From the NCBI RefSeq assembly GCF_900239975.1, contig NZ_LS992154.1, positions 124,001-188,000 on the forward strand: a stretch of DNA of 64,000 nt, written 5' to 3'. Both the position numbers and the translations under genes were made by a program. Under the pieces are notes generated by a model. It ran no database searches, was not told the DNA's origin, and worked only from the letters and a program-made list of their open reading frames with translations. This DNA is from Chlamydia poikilotherma (GTDB lineage Bacteria > Chlamydiota > Chlamydiia > Chlamydiales > Chlamydiaceae). Positions 9,787 to 19,421 of the stretch are shown here, in pieces (the first letter of the stretch is position 1; each line of letters begins with the position of its first letter).

Positions 9787-12396
9787 ATGAGAAAGATCTT
9801 TATTTTAGATGCTTCAGGATTTGTTTTCAGAGCATATTTTGCTCTCCCAGATATGAAAAATTCTTCTGGAGAAGGAACGCAGGCAGTTTTTGGCTTTATT
9901 CGTTCTATTAATAAATTAATCAAAGAATTCTCTCCAGATCATATGGTAGCCGTATTTGACGGACCAAATAATAAACAAAGTCGTAGAGAGATTTATGCTG
10001 ATTATAAAAGTAATCGAGAACAGAAAGAAGAAAATCTCTATCAACAAATTCCTGTAGTTAAAGAATATTGCAGTTTACTTGGCCTGACTTATCTAGAAGT
10101 AGAGGGAGTTGAGGCGGATGATGTAATAGCTAGTGCCGCAAAGCAAGCAGTATTAGAAGGATACGAAGTTTGTATATGTACTGCGGACAAAGATTTACTC
10201 CAACTGGTTGGCTCTAATGTTATTGTTCTGAATCCATGGAAGGATCAATCAGAAATTGATCACAATCGTGTTATAGATATTTACGGCATTCCTCCAACTG
10301 GAATACCAGATTATCTAGCCCTCGTTGGAGATACTTCTGATAATATTCCTGGCGTATCTGGTTGTGGGCCTAAGAAAGCAACAACCCTGCTACAAAAGTA
10401 TCATTCTGTAGAAGGCATTTTAGAAAATCTTGATGAGTTAACAGGATCTACTCATAAGATGCTCTCAGAACAAAAAGATATTTTATTGTTAAGCAAAGAT
10501 CTTGCTGTATTAAACGATAAAATACCTCTTCCTATAGCAATAGATGCATTAAAGTTTCCTCTCCGTGAAGTCCCTCAGGAAGAAATGAATACGTTTTATA
10601 TGCGACAAGGTTTTAAAACTTTAGTTCAGCAGGTTGAGGAAGAGTCTAATGTAGATGTTGTTGTAATCAATAATAGTAAAAAGTTGTCCCAAGAGCTCTC
10701 TCATTTGCGTGGAAAAAGCGTAGCTTTTTCTGTTGGATATAAGGGGAGTTTTCTCCCATCTCTAACTTTAATGGGAGTCGCTTTAGCCTGTGATGACGCT
10801 GTTTATTACGTTGATATAGAAAACGCTTTAGACGATCTTCTTACCCCATTAAAAGATTTCTTTAGAAGAGAAGATACCGAATTCTATGGTTACAACATAA
10901 AAAGAGATAATCATGCATTGAAGAATGCGGGCATCCATGTGAATCATATAGCTCTTGATTTAGCTCTAGCAGAACACTTGATCAATGGAGGAGCGAAAAT
11001 CTCGTATCAAACGCTTCTTGTTGATCACGGATTAGTTAGTGCTGCAGGTAGATATGGAAAGGAATGGGGGCAGTTAAGTTTGCCCATACTAAAGTCCCCT
11101 GTCAATCCTGCTCAATATTTTGGAGAATTTGTTTCTCATTTGCCTAGAATAAAAAAATCTTTATTAGAAGAGTTGAAAATAAAAAAAGTAGAAGATCTTT
11201 TTTTCAACATGGAAATGCCTTTAGAGAAGGTTCTTTTCACTATTGAAAGAAACGGAATGCCTTTAGATGTTGAAGATCTGCAAGAGCTAGAAAGGATTTT
11301 ATCAGAAGAATTAGCTATTCTTACCGATGATATCTATACCCTAGCCGGAACCCCTTTTAATATTAAATCTCCTAAGCAGTTGTCAGACATCTTATATAAT
11401 AAACTCGGTTTGACACCTTTGGACAAGGCTCGCTCTACTAAAGCAGAAGTTTTGGAAGCTTTATCAGGGGAACATGAAATTATTGAGAAAATTTTAGCGT
11501 TTAGGGCTGTTGAGAAATTGCTTTCTACCTATGTGAAAGCCCTTCCTAGACAAGTAGACCCTCATACCTCTAGAATTCATCCTACATTTAATCAAATGGG
11601 AACAGTCACAGGTAGACTGGCTTGTCAGGATCCAAATCTACAAAATATCCCCATACGTTCTGAGCGAGGCAGATTACTAAGAAAGGCTTTCTGCGATACT
11701 CATCAGAATAATTATTTTTTATCTGCAGATTATTCTCAAATTGAGTTAAGATTTCTTGCACATTTGAGCCAAGATGAGTCGTTGAAGTTGGCCTTTGAGT
11801 CGCGGGAAGATGTACATACGTTTACTGCCTCTCAGGTATTTCATGTGCCGTTAGAAGAAGTTACCAAACAGCAGCGCATGCAAGCAAAGACTGTAAATTT
11901 CGGTATTATCTATGGGCAACAAGCTTATGGATTGTCAAAGATTTTAAAAATCAGTGTTTCAGAAGCTCAAAAGTTAATAGATGCATACTTTGATCGTTAT
12001 CCTGAAGTAGCTCGTTTTATTAATGAAACGGTGAGTCAAGCTTGTGAAAATTTACGAGTAAAGACATTGCTGGGTAGGGAAAGGATAATAGATAATTGGA
12101 CAGAGTTTTCAAACTCTCGTGCTGCTTCAGGCCGTCTTGCTGTTAATACCCGCATACAGGGTAGCGCTGCTGAATTGATCAAGTTGGCAATGCTGCAACT
12201 TTTTGATGCGTTAGAAAAACGCAAATTGAGAAGCCGAATGTTATTGCAGATACATGACGAATTGATTTTTGAAGTTCCTGAGGATGAAAAAGAAGAAATG
12301 CAAACTTTAGTGCGTGATATAATGGAATCTGCAATGATTTTATCTGTCCCATTAGTTGTGAATATCTTAATTGGAAAAAATTGGGCAGAATGTTAG
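9787..12396 (+). CDS. polA: DNA polymerase I
   Basis: PolA fills gaps and removes RNA primers. The product has 869 residues. The N-terminal 5'-3' exonuclease (about 1-290) shows EGVEADDVIAS and LVGDTSDNIPGVSGCGPKKA. The polymerase domain has motif A SADYSQIELR (about 646), motif B RMQAKTVNFGIIYG and motif C QIHDELIFEVP (about 821). The middle domain aligns with the 3'-5' exonuclease but has AFSVGYK where E. coli has AFDTETD, so the first catalytic pair is missing and proofreading is probably lost. GGAGAG precedes the ATG. Its 3' end overlaps coaE. Confidence 0.97.
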   Translation: MRKIFILDASGFVFRAYFALPDMKNSSGEGTQAVFGFIRSINKLIKEFSPDHMVAVFDGPNNKQSRREIYADYKSNREQKEENLYQQIPVVKEYCSLLGLTYLEVEGVEADDVIASAAKQAVLEGYEVCICTADKDLLQLVGSNVIVLNPWKDQSEIDHNRVIDIYGIPPTGIPDYLALVGDTSDNIPGVSGCGPKKATTLLQKYHSVEGILENLDELTGSTHKMLSEQKDILLLSKDLAVLNDKIPLPIAIDALKFPLREVPQEEMNTFYMRQGFKTLVQQVEEESNVDVVVINNSKKLSQELSHLRGKSVAFSVGYKGSFLPSLTLMGVALACDDAVYYVDIENALDDLLTPLKDFFRREDTEFYGYNIKRDNHALKNAGIHVNHIALDLALAEHLINGGAKISYQTLLVDHGLVSAAGRYGKEWGQLSLPILKSPVNPAQYFGEFVSHLPRIKKSLLEELKIKKVEDLFFNMEMPLEKVLFTIERNGMPLDVEDLQELERILSEELAILTDDIYTLAGTPFNIKSPKQLSDILYNKLGLTPLDKARSTKAEVLEALSGEHEIIEKILAFRAVEKLLSTYVKALPRQVDPHTSRIHPTFNQMGTVTGRLACQDPNLQNIPIRSERGRLLRKAFCDTHQNNYFLSADYSQIELRFLAHLSQDESLKLAFESREDVHTFTASQVFHVPLEEVTKQQRMQAKTVNFGIIYGQQAYGLSKILKISVSEAQKLIDAYFDRYPEVARFINETVSQACENLRVKTLLGRERIIDNWTEFSNSRAASGRLAVNTRIQGSAAELIKLAMLQLFDALEKRKLRSRMLLQIHDELIFEVPEDEKEEMQTLVRDIMESAMILSVPLVVNILIGKNWAEC

Positions 12397-12998
12397 AATT
12401 ACTAAAAGTTTCTATTACAGGGGATCTCTCTTCAGGAAAGACTGAAGCATGTAGGGTTTTTCAAGATTTGGGTGCCTATGTAATTAGTGCTGATAAAGTT
12501 TCGCATAGTTTCCTTGTTCCTCACTCGCATATAGGTCGTCGCGTTATAGATCTTCTGGGATCAGAAGTTGTTATTGACAATGCATTCGATAGAAAAGTCA
12601 TAGCAGAGAAAGTTTTTGATAATTTAGCTCTTCTTCAAGCTTTAGAAGCTATTTTGCATCCTGAAGTTTGTCGAATTATTGAAGAACAATATTATCAAAC
12701 CGCGAAGGAGCGAAAGCACCCTCTGTTCGTTGCTGAGGTGCCTTTGTTGTATGAAATACATTATGCGAAATGGTTTGATCGCGTCATTCTTATTACAGCA
12801 GATGAGAATATTCGTAGGGAAAGGTTTACCAAAAAAACTAATTGTTCTGATTTAAATTTTTATCAGAGATGTGCTCGATTTTCTTCTCATGAAGAGAAAA
12901 TGCTGCATGCCGATATTATTATAGAAAATAACGGCACTAAAGAAGAATTACGTCATAAAGTCGAAGAATATTTTTACGCTTTAAAGGGAGCATTATGA
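12390..12998 (+). CDS. coaE: Dephospho-CoA kinase
   Basis: CoaE phosphorylates dephospho-CoA, the last step of coenzyme A synthesis. The 202-residue product has a P-loop [12 protein letters not shown] near the N terminus, and LHPEVCRII and EVPLLYE motifs that are characteristic of the family. The ATG at 12390 overlaps the polA stop by seven bases; the frame extends nine bases further only to a TTG. Its TGA overlaps the ATG of rho in an ATGA junction. polA, coaE and rho thus form a coupled operon. Confidence 0.95.
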   Translation: MLELLKVSITGDLSSGKTEACRVFQDLGAYVISADKVSHSFLVPHSHIGRRVIDLLGSEVVIDNAFDRKVIAEKVFDNLALLQALEAILHPEVCRIIEEQYYQTAKERKHPLFVAEVPLLYEIHYAKWFDRVILITADENIRRERFTKKTNCSDLNFYQRCARFSSHEEKMLHADIIIENNGTKEELRHKVEEYFYALKGAL

Positions 12999-14389
12999 AA
13001 GAAGAACGTTCTTCAGAAGTCTTGCCAAAGGTGAAAGAGAATAAAAAACATGCATGTCCTGTGTTGCAAGAGAAGTCTTTTGCAGGAGAATATGCTGTAG
13101 TTGCGGATACGGTTGATGAAAATCAGAACGTAACTATTACAAAAATTGCCAAATTGCAAAGGATGGGGATTGAAGAGCTTAATGTGTTGGCTCGTCAATA
13201 TGGAGTGAAGAACATCGGGTCTCTCACTAAATCTCAGGTAGTATTTGAGATAGTGAAAGCAAAATCTGAGCGTTCAGATGAGCTTTTAATTGGGGAAGGA
13301 GTTTTGGAAGTTCTCCCCGATGGATTTGGTTTTTTAAGATCTCCTACTTATAACTACCTTCCCTCTGCTGAAGATATTTATGTTTCCCCTGCTCAGATCC
13401 GCAGATTTGACTTAAAGAAGGGGGATACAATTATAGGTACGATACGTTCTCCAAAAGAGAAGGAAAAGTACTTTGCTTTACTCAAGGTAGATAAAATCAA
13501 TGGATCTACTCCAGACAAAGCTAAGGAACGAGTTTTGTTTGAAAACCTCACTCCTCTATATCCTAATGAAAGAATAGTTATGGAAATGGGGAAAGAGCAC
13601 CTTGCTGAAAGAGTTTTAGATCTTACAGCCCCCATAGGGAAGGGGCAAAGAGGACTTATTGTAGCTCCTCCCCGTTCCGGGAAAACTGTCATTTTACAGA
13701 GCATAGCTCATGCTATTGCTGTCAATAATCCAGATATTGTTTTAATTGTTTTGCTCATTGATGAACGTCCTGAAGAAGTTACTGATATGATTCGTCAGGT
13801 ACGTGGTGAAGTTGTTGCTTCTACCTTTGATGAGCAGCCTGAGAGGCATATTCAAGTTGCGGAAATGGTTATAGAAAAGGCTCGACGTCTAGTTGAACAC
13901 GGAAAGGATGTTGTTATCCTTCTCGATTCTATTACACGTTTAGCTCGAGCTTACAACACTGTACAACCGCATTCTGGAAAAATTTTGACAGGTGGTGTAG
14001 ACGCGAGTGCCTTGCATAAACCGAAGAGATTTTTTGGTGCTGCTAGAAATATAGAAGGTGGGGGATCATTAACTATTCTGGCTACAGCTTTGATTGATAC
14101 TGGATCTCGAATGGACGAAGTGATTTTTGAAGAGTTCAAAGGTACAGGAAACATGGAGCTTGTACTCGATCGTCGTCTGTCTGATCGAAGAACTTATCCT
14201 GCAATTGATCTCATTAAAAGCGGTACAAGAAAAGAAGAACTACTTTATCATCCTAGTGAATTAGAAAAGGTTTATCTCTTCCGTCAGGCAATTGCTGATC
14301 TTACAGCTATTGACGCAATGCATTTGCTGCTTGGTAGATTAAAGAAAACAAATAGTAACGCAGAATTTTTACTTTCTTTGAAAGAATAG
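12995..14389 (+). CDS. rho: Transcription termination factor Rho
   Basis: Rho is the hexameric RNA-dependent ATPase that ends transcription. The 464-residue product has an N-terminal helical Rho_N domain (about 55-95), a cold-shock-like RNA-binding domain with [16 protein letters not shown], and a RecA-type motor with Walker [13 protein letters not shown] and [13 protein letters not shown]. The first 45 residues are a charged extension. AAAGGGAG precedes the ATG, which overlaps the coaE stop. No stem-loop terminator was found after it; only a T-rich stretch at about 14409-14421. Confidence 0.97.
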   Translation: MKEERSSEVLPKVKENKKHACPVLQEKSFAGEYAVVADTVDENQNVTITKIAKLQRMGIEELNVLARQYGVKNIGSLTKSQVVFEIVKAKSERSDELLIGEGVLEVLPDGFGFLRSPTYNYLPSAEDIYVSPAQIRRFDLKKGDTIIGTIRSPKEKEKYFALLKVDKINGSTPDKAKERVLFENLTPLYPNERIVMEMGKEHLAERVLDLTAPIGKGQRGLIVAPPRSGKTVILQSIAHAIAVNNPDIVLIVLLIDERPEEVTDMIRQVRGEVVASTFDEQPERHIQVAEMVIEKARRLVEHGKDVVILLDSITRLARAYNTVQPHSGKILTGGVDASALHKPKRFFGAARNIEGGGSLTILATALIDTGSRMDEVIFEEFKGTGNMELVLDRRLSDRRTYPAIDLIKSGTRKEELLYHPSELEKVYLFRQAIADLTAIDAMHLLLGRLKKTNSNAEFLLSLKE

Positions 14390-14646
14390 ATTAAAAGATA
14401 TTGTTGTTTCTGTTTTTTTGAAATATTCGAAATGATAGGTGAGAAACCTACGGTTTTAATTATAAGTCTGTAGACCTTGTCTTTCACTTATCCTTTTCTA
14501 AATCATATCTATGATTTAACAGACCTTGAAATGATTGATCTTTTTATCAATTAAAATATTCTATATTTTTTCCTCGTGTTAATCGAGAGCTCTCAACGTA
14601 TTGAAAAGACGGATCAGACAAGCACGTCTTGTTAGTTTTAGCGTTA

Positions 14647-14907
14647 TTATTTTCCGATAAGAATCTCTGGAAAAATGATCAAGGAAGTCTCTTTGCTAGT
14701 GAGGTATTTTCCTTGAGTTGCTTTTTCTATGATTGCTCGAGCTTCGCGATAACACATATTGAGTTTTGTAACTTGTAAAGTTGTTCCGACAGGACTATAG
14801 ATTCCTACGTATTCTTTTCTTTGAAAGATTGCTACAGTTAGTGGGGGCTGGTTAATTACTTGTAGTCCCTTAGTTAGGGGAATACCAAAAAATAAACGGA
14901 TAAGCAT
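14647..14907 (-). CDS. Small conserved hypothetical protein
   Basis: An 86-residue ORF from the ATG at 14907, reading MLIRLFFGIPLTKG and ending FPEILIGK. It has a predicted mixed fold without signal peptide or clear membrane helix, and I recognise no motif. By order it sits where C. trachomatis has a small unknown gene (CT490) beside rho. The frame is open to a TTG at 14946, but that TTG is part of a consensus -35 box. The promoter at 14946-14917 predicts an mRNA starting three or four bases before this ATG, so translation may be leaderless. It is divergent from pyrE. Confidence 0.55.
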   Translation of the reverse strand: MLIRLFFGIPLTKGLQVINQPPLTVAIFQRKEYVGIYSPVGTTLQVTKLNMCYREARAIIEKATQGKYLTSKETSLIIFPEILIGK

Positions 14908-14916
14908 ATTCTTATG

Positions 14917-14946
14917 CTTATAATGAGAGTTTTTGTATTTTGTCAA
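14917..14946 (-). promoter_or_regulatory. Consensus sigma66 promoter with near-zero leader
   Basis: On the minus strand a perfect TTGACA (14946-14941) is followed after 18 bases by TATAAG (14922-14917). The expected start, six or seven bases on, falls at about 14911-14910, only three or four bases before the ATG at 14907. Confidence 0.55.
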
Positions 14947-14968
14947 AAAACGATGAGGATACCAGATA

Positions 14969-15589
14969 ATGATGAGCTTTGAAGAGGAGCAACTTCGTGA
15001 TCATGTTATAGTTAACCTATACCGCATAGGAGCAATAAGATTTGGTGATTTTAATTTATCAGATGGTCAGAAAACTCCTATTTATGTCGATATGCGTTTA
15101 GTTATTTCCTGTCCCGATGTTTTACAAACCATCGCTTCATTAATTTGGCGTTTACGTCCTTCTTTCAACAGTAGCTTATTGTGTGGTGTTCCCTATACCG
15201 CGCTTGCATTGGCTACGTGTATATCACTGAAATACAACATCTCTATGGTGTTGAGAAGGAAAGAATTAAAACATCCGAATCAAGAAGACAAAATTAAAGT
15301 TGAAGGTATTTTCTCTCCAGGACAGACATGCTTAGTGATTAACGATGTTATTGCTTCTGGCCGTTCGATTTTAGATACTGCTAAGGCTTTAGAAGATGAA
15401 GGTTTAAATGTTCGAGAATCTTTAGTATTCCTAGATAGACAAGTCGGTGGAACAGATGTCTTAAAAGAGGCGGGAATTAAGTTAAGATCTGTGTTCACTC
15501 TGGAAGAACTTGTCAGGTCCCTGCTTTCCAAGTGCCAGTTAAAAGATAAAGACGCAACTATTGCGACCACACTTGTAGAAACTTTTTAA
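14969..15589 (+). CDS. pyrE: Orotate phosphoribosyltransferase-like protein (PyrE/UMP synthase OPRT domain)
   Basis: The 206-residue product has the OPRT substrate signature in DGQKTPIYVDMRLV and the PRPP-binding motif LVINDVIASGRSI (about residues 122-134). OPRT converts orotate and PRPP to OMP. The flexible catalytic loop reads RKELKHPNQEDK, where typical OPRTs have RKEAKDHG, so the loop His-Gly is altered. No decarboxylase (PyrF) domain is fused, and none lies in the window. From memory C. pneumoniae has such a gene beside glgC while C. trachomatis lacks it. Two consecutive ATGs (14969, 14972) could start; GAGG lies upstream. Confidence 0.8.
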   Translation: MMSFEEEQLRDHVIVNLYRIGAIRFGDFNLSDGQKTPIYVDMRLVISCPDVLQTIASLIWRLRPSFNSSLLCGVPYTALALATCISLKYNISMVLRRKELKHPNQEDKIKVEGIFSPGQTCLVINDVIASGRSILDTAKALEDEGLNVRESLVFLDRQVGGTDVLKEAGIKLRSVFTLEELVRSLLSKCQLKDKDATIATTLVETF

Positions 15590-15719
15590 TAATTATTCAT
15601 TTTATTTAATAACAAAAGCTTGGTTTTATAATTAAATTAATCTAGTTTCGTTCTAGTTAGTTTGTGTAGCCTTTTTATTTGATTCTAATTTAAAATTGGA
15701 ATTACAGAAGGCAGGGCAA

Positions 15720-17048
15720 ATGATAGAAAACGATTTTCAGGGCTATCCCCCAAGTTATCAGGCTTCTCATTTTTATCGAGATAAGGTTGGTGTTATTGTT
15801 TTATGCGGTGGTGAAGGAAAGAGACTATCTCCTTTAACCTATTGGCGTTGCAAACCAACTGTATCGTTTGGGGGAAGGTACAAGCTCATCGATGTGCCCA
15901 TTTCCCATGCAATAGCCTCAGGTTTTTCTAAAATTTTCGTAATAGGTCAATATCTTACCTATACATTACAACAGCATCTTGTGAAGACGTATTTTTATCA
16001 TGGAGTACTACAAGATCAGATACACTTTCTTGCCCCAGAGGGTAGGGATGGAAGCCAGATATGGTATCAAGGGACTGCTGATGCTATTCGTCAGAATCTA
16101 TTGTATTTAGAGGATACGGGGATAGAATATTTCTTGGTTTTATCTGGAGATCAATTATACAACATGGATTTCCGTAGGGTTGTCGATTATGCTCTATCAA
16201 TGCAATCTGATATGGTAATAGTTGCGCAGCCCATTCAGGAAAAAGATGCCTTAAGAATGGGAGTCTTGCAGATAGATAAAGATGCAAATCTTTTAGACTT
16301 TTATGAAAAACCTCAAGACGAAGAAGTTTTGAATCGTTTTCGATTATCTTCCGAGGATTGTCGAAAACATAAACTAGATCCTCAATACGGAAATTTTTTA
16401 GGAAATATGGGAATTTATCTTTTCCGAAGAGAGAGCCTATTTCAATTGCTTTTAGAAGAGCAAGGTGATGATTTTGGAAAGCATCTTATCCAAGCTCAAA
16501 TGAAACGAGGATCTGTAAAGACTTTTCTTTACGATGGCTATTGGACAGATATTGGAACAATCGAATCTTATTATGAAGCAAACATTGCTCTAACACAAAA
16601 GCCTAAACCTCAAGTTCGTGGTTTGAATTGCTATGATGATAGGGGGATGATTTATAGTAAGAATCACCATCTTCCAGGGACTATAGTCACGGATTCAATG
16701 ATTTCTAACTCATTACTTTGTGAAGGGGCCGTTATTGATTCTAGTAATGTATCTCACAGCGTTGTTGGAATTCGTGGTGTGATAGGGAAAAACTCTGTTA
16801 TAGATCACTCCATTGTTATGGGAAATGACCGTTATGGAAGTCTGAATCACAATACTTTAGGTATCGGAGATAATTGTGAAATTTATAAAACAATAATCGA
16901 TGAGAACTGTAGAATCGGTAATGGAGTGAAACTCACGAATATGCAGGGGCATAGAGATTATGATTCTCCCGATGGGAAGTTAGTGGTTAGGGATGGAATT
17001 ATTATTATTCCTCGAGGAACTAGAATTCCTGATAACTATACGTTTTGA
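15720..17048 (+). CDS. glgC: Glucose-1-phosphate adenylyltransferase
   Basis: GlgC makes ADP-glucose for glycogen synthesis. The 442-residue product has the pyrophosphorylase signature LCGGEGKRLSPLTYWRCKP at about residues 28-46 and a nucleotidyltransferase domain with SGDQLYNMD. The C-terminal left-handed beta-helix has hexapeptide repeats such as GVIGKNSVID and IGDNCEIYK. The ATG at 15720 follows AAGGCAGGG by three bases; upstream in-frame sequence offers only a TTG. A TATAAT at 15627-15632 is a possible -10 box. Confidence 0.96.
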   Translation: MIENDFQGYPPSYQASHFYRDKVGVIVLCGGEGKRLSPLTYWRCKPTVSFGGRYKLIDVPISHAIASGFSKIFVIGQYLTYTLQQHLVKTYFYHGVLQDQIHFLAPEGRDGSQIWYQGTADAIRQNLLYLEDTGIEYFLVLSGDQLYNMDFRRVVDYALSMQSDMVIVAQPIQEKDALRMGVLQIDKDANLLDFYEKPQDEEVLNRFRLSSEDCRKHKLDPQYGNFLGNMGIYLFRRESLFQLLLEEQGDDFGKHLIQAQMKRGSVKTFLYDGYWTDIGTIESYYEANIALTQKPKPQVRGLNCYDDRGMIYSKNHHLPGTIVTDSMISNSLLCEGAVIDSSNVSHSVVGIRGVIGKNSVIDHSIVMGNDRYGSLNHNTLGIGDNCEIYKTIIDENCRIGNGVKLTNMQGHRDYDSPDGKLVVRDGIIIIPRGTRIPDNYTF

Positions 17049-17159
17049 TGGCGATTTCATAATTAATAAAAATAGCCTAGAGAGCTTTTATCCATCGAGA
17101 TTTTAGCCTCATATCCAGTAGACTATTGCTATAGTGGTAACTCATGGAACATCTTCTCT

Positions 17160-17903
17160 ATGCAGATATACGCAATAGCAGATTTACACTTGGCTATCGG
17201 AGTTCCTGAAAAGACAATGGAAGTCTTTGGTGAACCCTGGATTTCCTATCACGAGAAAATCCGTGAAAGATGGGAAGAGGTAGTAGCTCCTGAAGACGTG
17301 GTTTTACTCCCCGGAGATATTTCTTGGGCTATGCATATCGAAGAAGCCAAAGAAGATTTCTCTTTTATAGGTTCCCTACCCGGAACTAAGTATATGATCC
17401 GTGGTAATCATGATTATTGGAGTTCTGCATCAGCAACTAAAATATCAAAAATTCTTCCTGGAAATTTGCATTATCTATCTCAAGGCTTTTCTCTATTACA
17501 TCCAAAAAAAGCTATTGTAGGAGCAAGACTTTGGGATAGTCCTAAAATATGTATAGCTCCTGAATGTTTTCAATCCCCTCTTTTGGGAAAAGAACGGCAT
17601 TACAGTGAACAAGATGAGAAAATTTTTTTAAGAGAGCTTGGAAGATTACAAAGAGCCTTAGAATCTGTTCCCAAAGATATTGATCAGATTATTGTTATGA
17701 CCCACTACCCTCCTATCAGTAGTGATGGTACTCCTGGACCTGTATCAGAAATGCTTGAAATTGATGGGAGAGTATCCCATTGCTTATTTGGTCATATGCA
17801 TAAAGTACGTTCTCCTTTAGAAGGATTCGGAATCATTCGCGATATCGATTATAGGTTAGTCGCTGCTGATTATATAGATTTTATTCCCCAGGTTATAAAG
17901 TGA
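17160..17903 (+). CDS. Calcineurin-like metallophosphoesterase
   Basis: A 247-residue soluble protein with the complete two-metal phosphoesterase signature: ADLHLA (residues 7-12), PGDISWAMH, RGNHDYW, MTHYPP and FGHMHK. The substrate is unknown. Its last codons overlap the GTG start of rsmD, so the two are translated together. C. trachomatis has an equivalent at this position (CT488, from memory). Confidence 0.9.
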   Translation: MQIYAIADLHLAIGVPEKTMEVFGEPWISYHEKIRERWEEVVAPEDVVLLPGDISWAMHIEEAKEDFSFIGSLPGTKYMIRGNHDYWSSASATKISKILPGNLHYLSQGFSLLHPKKAIVGARLWDSPKICIAPECFQSPLLGKERHYSEQDEKIFLRELGRLQRALESVPKDIDQIIVMTHYPPISSDGTPGPVSEMLEIDGRVSHCLFGHMHKVRSPLEGFGIIRDIDYRLVAADYIDFIPQVIK

Positions 17904-18463
17904 AAATTCTTGCAGGCAAATATAAAGGGAAATCCTTAAAAACCTTTTCCAATCCCTCGGTACGTCCTACATGTGGAGTAGTCAAAGAGGCGGTATTTAA
18001 TATTTGCGCGGCTTATATTGAAGATGCAGCATTTCTAGATCTTTTTTCTGGAGTTGGATCTGTAGGTTTTGAAGCTTTAAGTCGTGGAGCTTCTTCAGTG
18101 ACTTTTGTAGATTCTTCCGCACAATCTGTACGTTTAATTCGAGCAAATAGTCAATTACTGAATCCAGAATTGCCGGTGATAATTATGAAACAAGAAGCGA
18201 GATCTGCGATTCAGAGACTTGCTAAAAAGGATAAGTCCTTTGATCTTATTTATATAGATCCTCCCTATAGTCTTGAAAATAGTTATCTCGGAGCAGTATT
18301 ACGCGATATTGTTCTAGGAAAAGTTCTAGATAAGCAAGGGTTGTTGTTTTTAGAAAATGCTTCTACAGAACCTGTTCTTGTTGAAGGTTTAGTGCTGAAA
18401 CACAAGAGAAAGCTAGGTGGAACATTTTTATCAGAATATATTCTTGAAAATACTTCGCATTAG
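17900..18463 (+). CDS. rsmD: 16S rRNA (guanine966-N2)-methyltransferase RsmD
   Basis: RsmD methylates G966 of 16S rRNA. The 187-residue product has the N-terminal AGKYKGKSL, a SAM-binding segment FLDLFSGVGSVGFEALSRGA (about residues 43-62, read in two parts: FLDLFSGVGS and VGFEALSRGA) and the amino-methyltransferase motif IDPPYSL. The start is GTG at 17900, whose last two bases begin the TGA stop of the phosphoesterase gene (GTGA junction). Coupled translation is likely. Confidence 0.93.
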   Translation: MKILAGKYKGKSLKTFSNPSVRPTCGVVKEAVFNICAAYIEDAAFLDLFSGVGSVGFEALSRGASSVTFVDSSAQSVRLIRANSQLLNPELPVIIMKQEARSAIQRLAKKDKSFDLIYIDPPYSLENSYLGAVLRDIVLGKVLDKQGLLFLENASTEPVLVEGLVLKHKRKLGGTFLSEYILENTSH

Positions 18464-18664
18464 TTCTATAAGAAAAAATTTATAAAATACTTAGCATTAA
18501 ACAGCTAGTATGTCTTTTTTGTTTTGATGGGCATATTTTTTACCTTCTGATTATTCTTTCGAAAAGTTTTTGTTCAAAGTTTATCTTAGAGAGCACACTG
18601 GATAAAATTTCTTTTGTAGAATATGATGCGAAAAATAAGTCCGGAATCCGAGGCGTGAGTTAGT

Positions 18665-19417
18665 GTGAAAATCAAGAATTCCTCTAAGCTATATTTTCTA
18701 GCTCTTTTGTGTTTCCTACCTTTCGTTTTTCTAGGATGTTCTAGAGAAAAGAAGGAATTGTTGGTAGGAAGAGATACTACTTGGTTCCCAAAACAATTTG
18801 GAATTTATACAGCGAATATCAATGCTTTCCTTAATGACCTTGTATCTGAGATTAACTACCGAGAGAATCTCAATATCAATATTGTAAATCAAGATTGGAT
18901 TCATCTTTTTGAAAATCTTGATGATCAAAAGACAGCAGGAGCTTTCACATCGATATTGCCAACAGCAGAAATGTTAGATCATTATCAATTTTCTGATCCT
19001 ATATTACTTACAGGTCCTGTGCTTGTTATTTCTGAAGGGTCCCCTTATAAGTCTATACAAGATCTTCGTGGGAAGCTCATAGGAGTATATAAATTCGATT
19101 CTTCAGTGTTAGTAGGTCAAGATATTCCGGACGCTGTTTTAAGTCCTTATCAACACGTGCCCATAGCTTTAGAAGCCTTGTCTTCCGGTTGCTATGATGC
19201 CTTATTAGCTCCTGTTATAGAAGTCACAGCTTTGATAGATACGGCTTATAAAGGACGTTTAAAAATCATTTCCCAACCTTTGAATCAAGACGGCTTAAGG
19301 TTAGTGGTTCTTCGTGGTGAAAAGAATAGCTTATTAGAAGGTTTTAACATGGGACTTGTCAAAAGCATGCGTTCTGGTAAGTATCAGGCAATTAAACAGC
19401 AATATCGTCTTCCTTAA
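18665..19417 (+). CDS. Periplasmic amino-acid-binding lipoprotein (family 3 solute-binding protein)
   Basis: The 250-residue product starts with a lipoprotein signal whose lipobox FLGC places the acylated Cys at about residue 25. The rest is a type-3 extracellular solute-binding fold: YQFSDPILLTGPVLV, DLRGKLIGVYKFDSS and a second-lobe segment SGCYDALLAP. Such proteins deliver polar amino acids to an ABC importer. In C. trachomatis the equivalent was named FliY/glutamine-binding (CT486), but the ligand is not evident here. The start is GTG at 18665 and no permease is adjacent. It converges on hemH with four bases between stops. Confidence 0.85.
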   Translation: MKIKNSSKLYFLALLCFLPFVFLGCSREKKELLVGRDTTWFPKQFGIYTANINAFLNDLVSEINYRENLNINIVNQDWIHLFENLDDQKTAGAFTSILPTAEMLDHYQFSDPILLTGPVLVISEGSPYKSIQDLRGKLIGVYKFDSSVLVGQDIPDAVLSPYQHVPIALEALSSGCYDALLAPVIEVTALIDTAYKGRLKIISQPLNQDGLRLVVLRGEKNSLLEGFNMGLVKSMRSGKYQAIKQQYRLP

Positions 19418-19421
19418 CTTG

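Noticed and set aside
13393..13704. 103-codon minus-strand ORF inside rho
   Set aside because: Antisense shadow of a conserved coding sequence; no Shine-Dalgarno and low-complexity composition.
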